From contig LUJP01000029.1 of NCBI GenBank assembly GCA_001689535.1, forward strand, positions 2,249 to 17,580: a stretch of DNA of 15,332 nucleotides. The letters run 5' to 3'. Source of the stretch: Bacteroidales bacterium M5 (lineage in GTDB: Bacteria > Bacteroidota > Bacteroidia > Bacteroidales > Muribaculaceae). This document shows positions 14,790-15,332 of this stretch, in pieces. The translations under genes were made by a program, and so were the position numbers. Under the pieces are notes generated by a model, which saw nothing but the letters and a program-made list of their open reading frames with translations, made no database searches and was not told the DNA's origin. Within the stretch, counting starts at the first letter, position 1; every line of letters begins with the position of its first letter.

Positions 14790-15332
14790 TGATGGTAATC
14801 GGTTTCGAGGTAATCATATTCGTTCTGAGTGGGGGCGTCAGGTCCCAGGTCGAGCATTCCGTCTGTAGCGGCTTTGGAGATGGCATGGGAGTTGTCTCTG
14901 TAGTTTCTCAGACTGCGCAGCATGTCGAGCCGTTTCATTCGGTCATATTCGTTTTGCGAATATACAGGATACATGGGCTTGTCTGATTCTTCGATACCTT
15001 CGGCCACAAAGCGGTGATGGCCTTTGTCGTCAGTGGCTTCGAGAATGAGTCCCGGAAGTCCCCGCAGTTTCCATGGACCGTCGTGTACGGGAATTTCCGG
15101 TGCGAACCATGCCGTCCATTTCCTGCCGTGATAATCTGTGGTTGCCATGATGCATTCATAGCCGAGGACGTTTTTTGTGGAATCGCCTGTTTCCCAGGTG
15201 AGCTCGGAAAACGGCTCCTCATATACTCCTCTTTCCGTCATTCCGGCCTTGTCATATACGGTCAACGTTCCTCGGACGTTGTCTTTGAAAACATAGATGA
15301 AAGTCTTAGAGGGTGTTTCATAACAACTGTTA
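14786..15332 (-). CDS. GLPGLI family secreted protein 1, partial (right edge)
   Basis: The frame is open from the right edge to a TGA at 14786-14788, giving the last 181 residues; the signal peptide and N-terminal region lie outside the window. The core GYECIMATTDYHGRKWTAWF and APEIPVHDGPWKLRGLPGLI is the closest match to paralogue 2, and the preceding strand TFIYVFKDN parallels the YVF strand of the others. The C-terminus ends EYDYLETDYHQ, again with E-T-D-Y. A TTG at 15263-15265 could be mistaken for the start, but the homologous strand TFIYVF lies upstream of it, so the gene clearly extends beyond 15332. Its stop overlaps the start of the large barrel gene by ATGA, so the two are probably made together. 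It appears to head, or lie near the head of, the GLPGLI run. Confidence 0.9.
   Translation of the reverse strand, partial: NSCYETPSKTFIYVFKDNVRGTLTVYDKAGMTERGVYEEPFSELTWETGDSTKNVLGYECIMATTDYHGRKWTAWFAPEIPVHDGPWKLRGLPGLILEATDDKGHHRFVAEGIEESDKPMYPVYSQNEYDRMKRLDMLRSLRNYRDNSHAISKAATDGMLDLGPDAPTQNEYDYLETDYHQ

Noticed and set aside
1..15332. CRISPR array, tRNA, rRNA or prophage genes
   Set aside because: No regularly spaced repeats, cloverleaf-like segments or phage structural genes were noticed on either strand.

Overview
The window looks like chromosomal DNA of a gut Bacteroidales bacterium, most likely of the Muribaculaceae type (family level is inference). The evidence is outer-membrane barrel proteins with Bacteroidota-specific architecture (CarboxypepD_reg-like plus TonB plug plus barrel, and the PF14905 type), GLPGLI-family secreted proteins, Bacteroidota -7 promoter boxes of the form TAnnTTTG, weak Shine-Dalgarno signals and a moderately high GC content. 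Every gene I can support is on the minus strand, so transcription runs right to left. The plus-strand open frames are shadows.

Region 1 (1-3257 and on to 5026) is housekeeping and nutrient metabolism. It holds the N-terminal 311 residues of a POT-family peptide transporter (cut by the left edge), a SufE sulfur-acceptor protein with its own -7 box, and an aspT-aspD pair encoding an aspartate:alanine antiporter and a PLP-dependent aspartate 4-decarboxylase. Together AspT and AspD import aspartate, remove CO2 while consuming a proton, and export alanine. A strong intrinsic terminator (about 1511-1563) closes that transcription unit.

Region 2 (5210-9216) encodes a membrane-anchored lipoprotein with a cytoplasmic LuxR-like helix-turn-helix, then a PF14905-type outer-membrane barrel with a good promoter in front of it, then a secreted M15-type peptidoglycan peptidase. 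A 10-bp direct repeat with 53-bp periodicity lies between the regulator gene and the barrel promoter.

Region 3 (9235-15332) is the most unusual part. It is a tightly packed cluster: GLPGLI protein 1 (truncated by the right edge), a large TonB-dependent-receptor-like barrel whose start overlaps its stop by ATGA, a REP-associated (HUH, Y1-type) transposase only 6 bp downstream, GLPGLI protein 2, GLPGLI protein 3, a decayed small secreted protein, and a decayed, internally shortened GLPGLI-like remnant. The three GLPGLI proteins share a nearly invariant core but have unrelated flanks. Most members end in the same E-T/P-D-Y tail. Two copies of a palindrome that resembles REP elements, one preceded by GTAG, lie in inverted orientation inside the transposase coding sequence.

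The likely theme of regions 2 and 3 is an envelope system: secreted GLPGLI paralogues working with outer-membrane barrels, with a membrane-tethered one-component regulator nearby. The function of GLPGLI proteins is not known to me, and no substrate can be read from the sequence.
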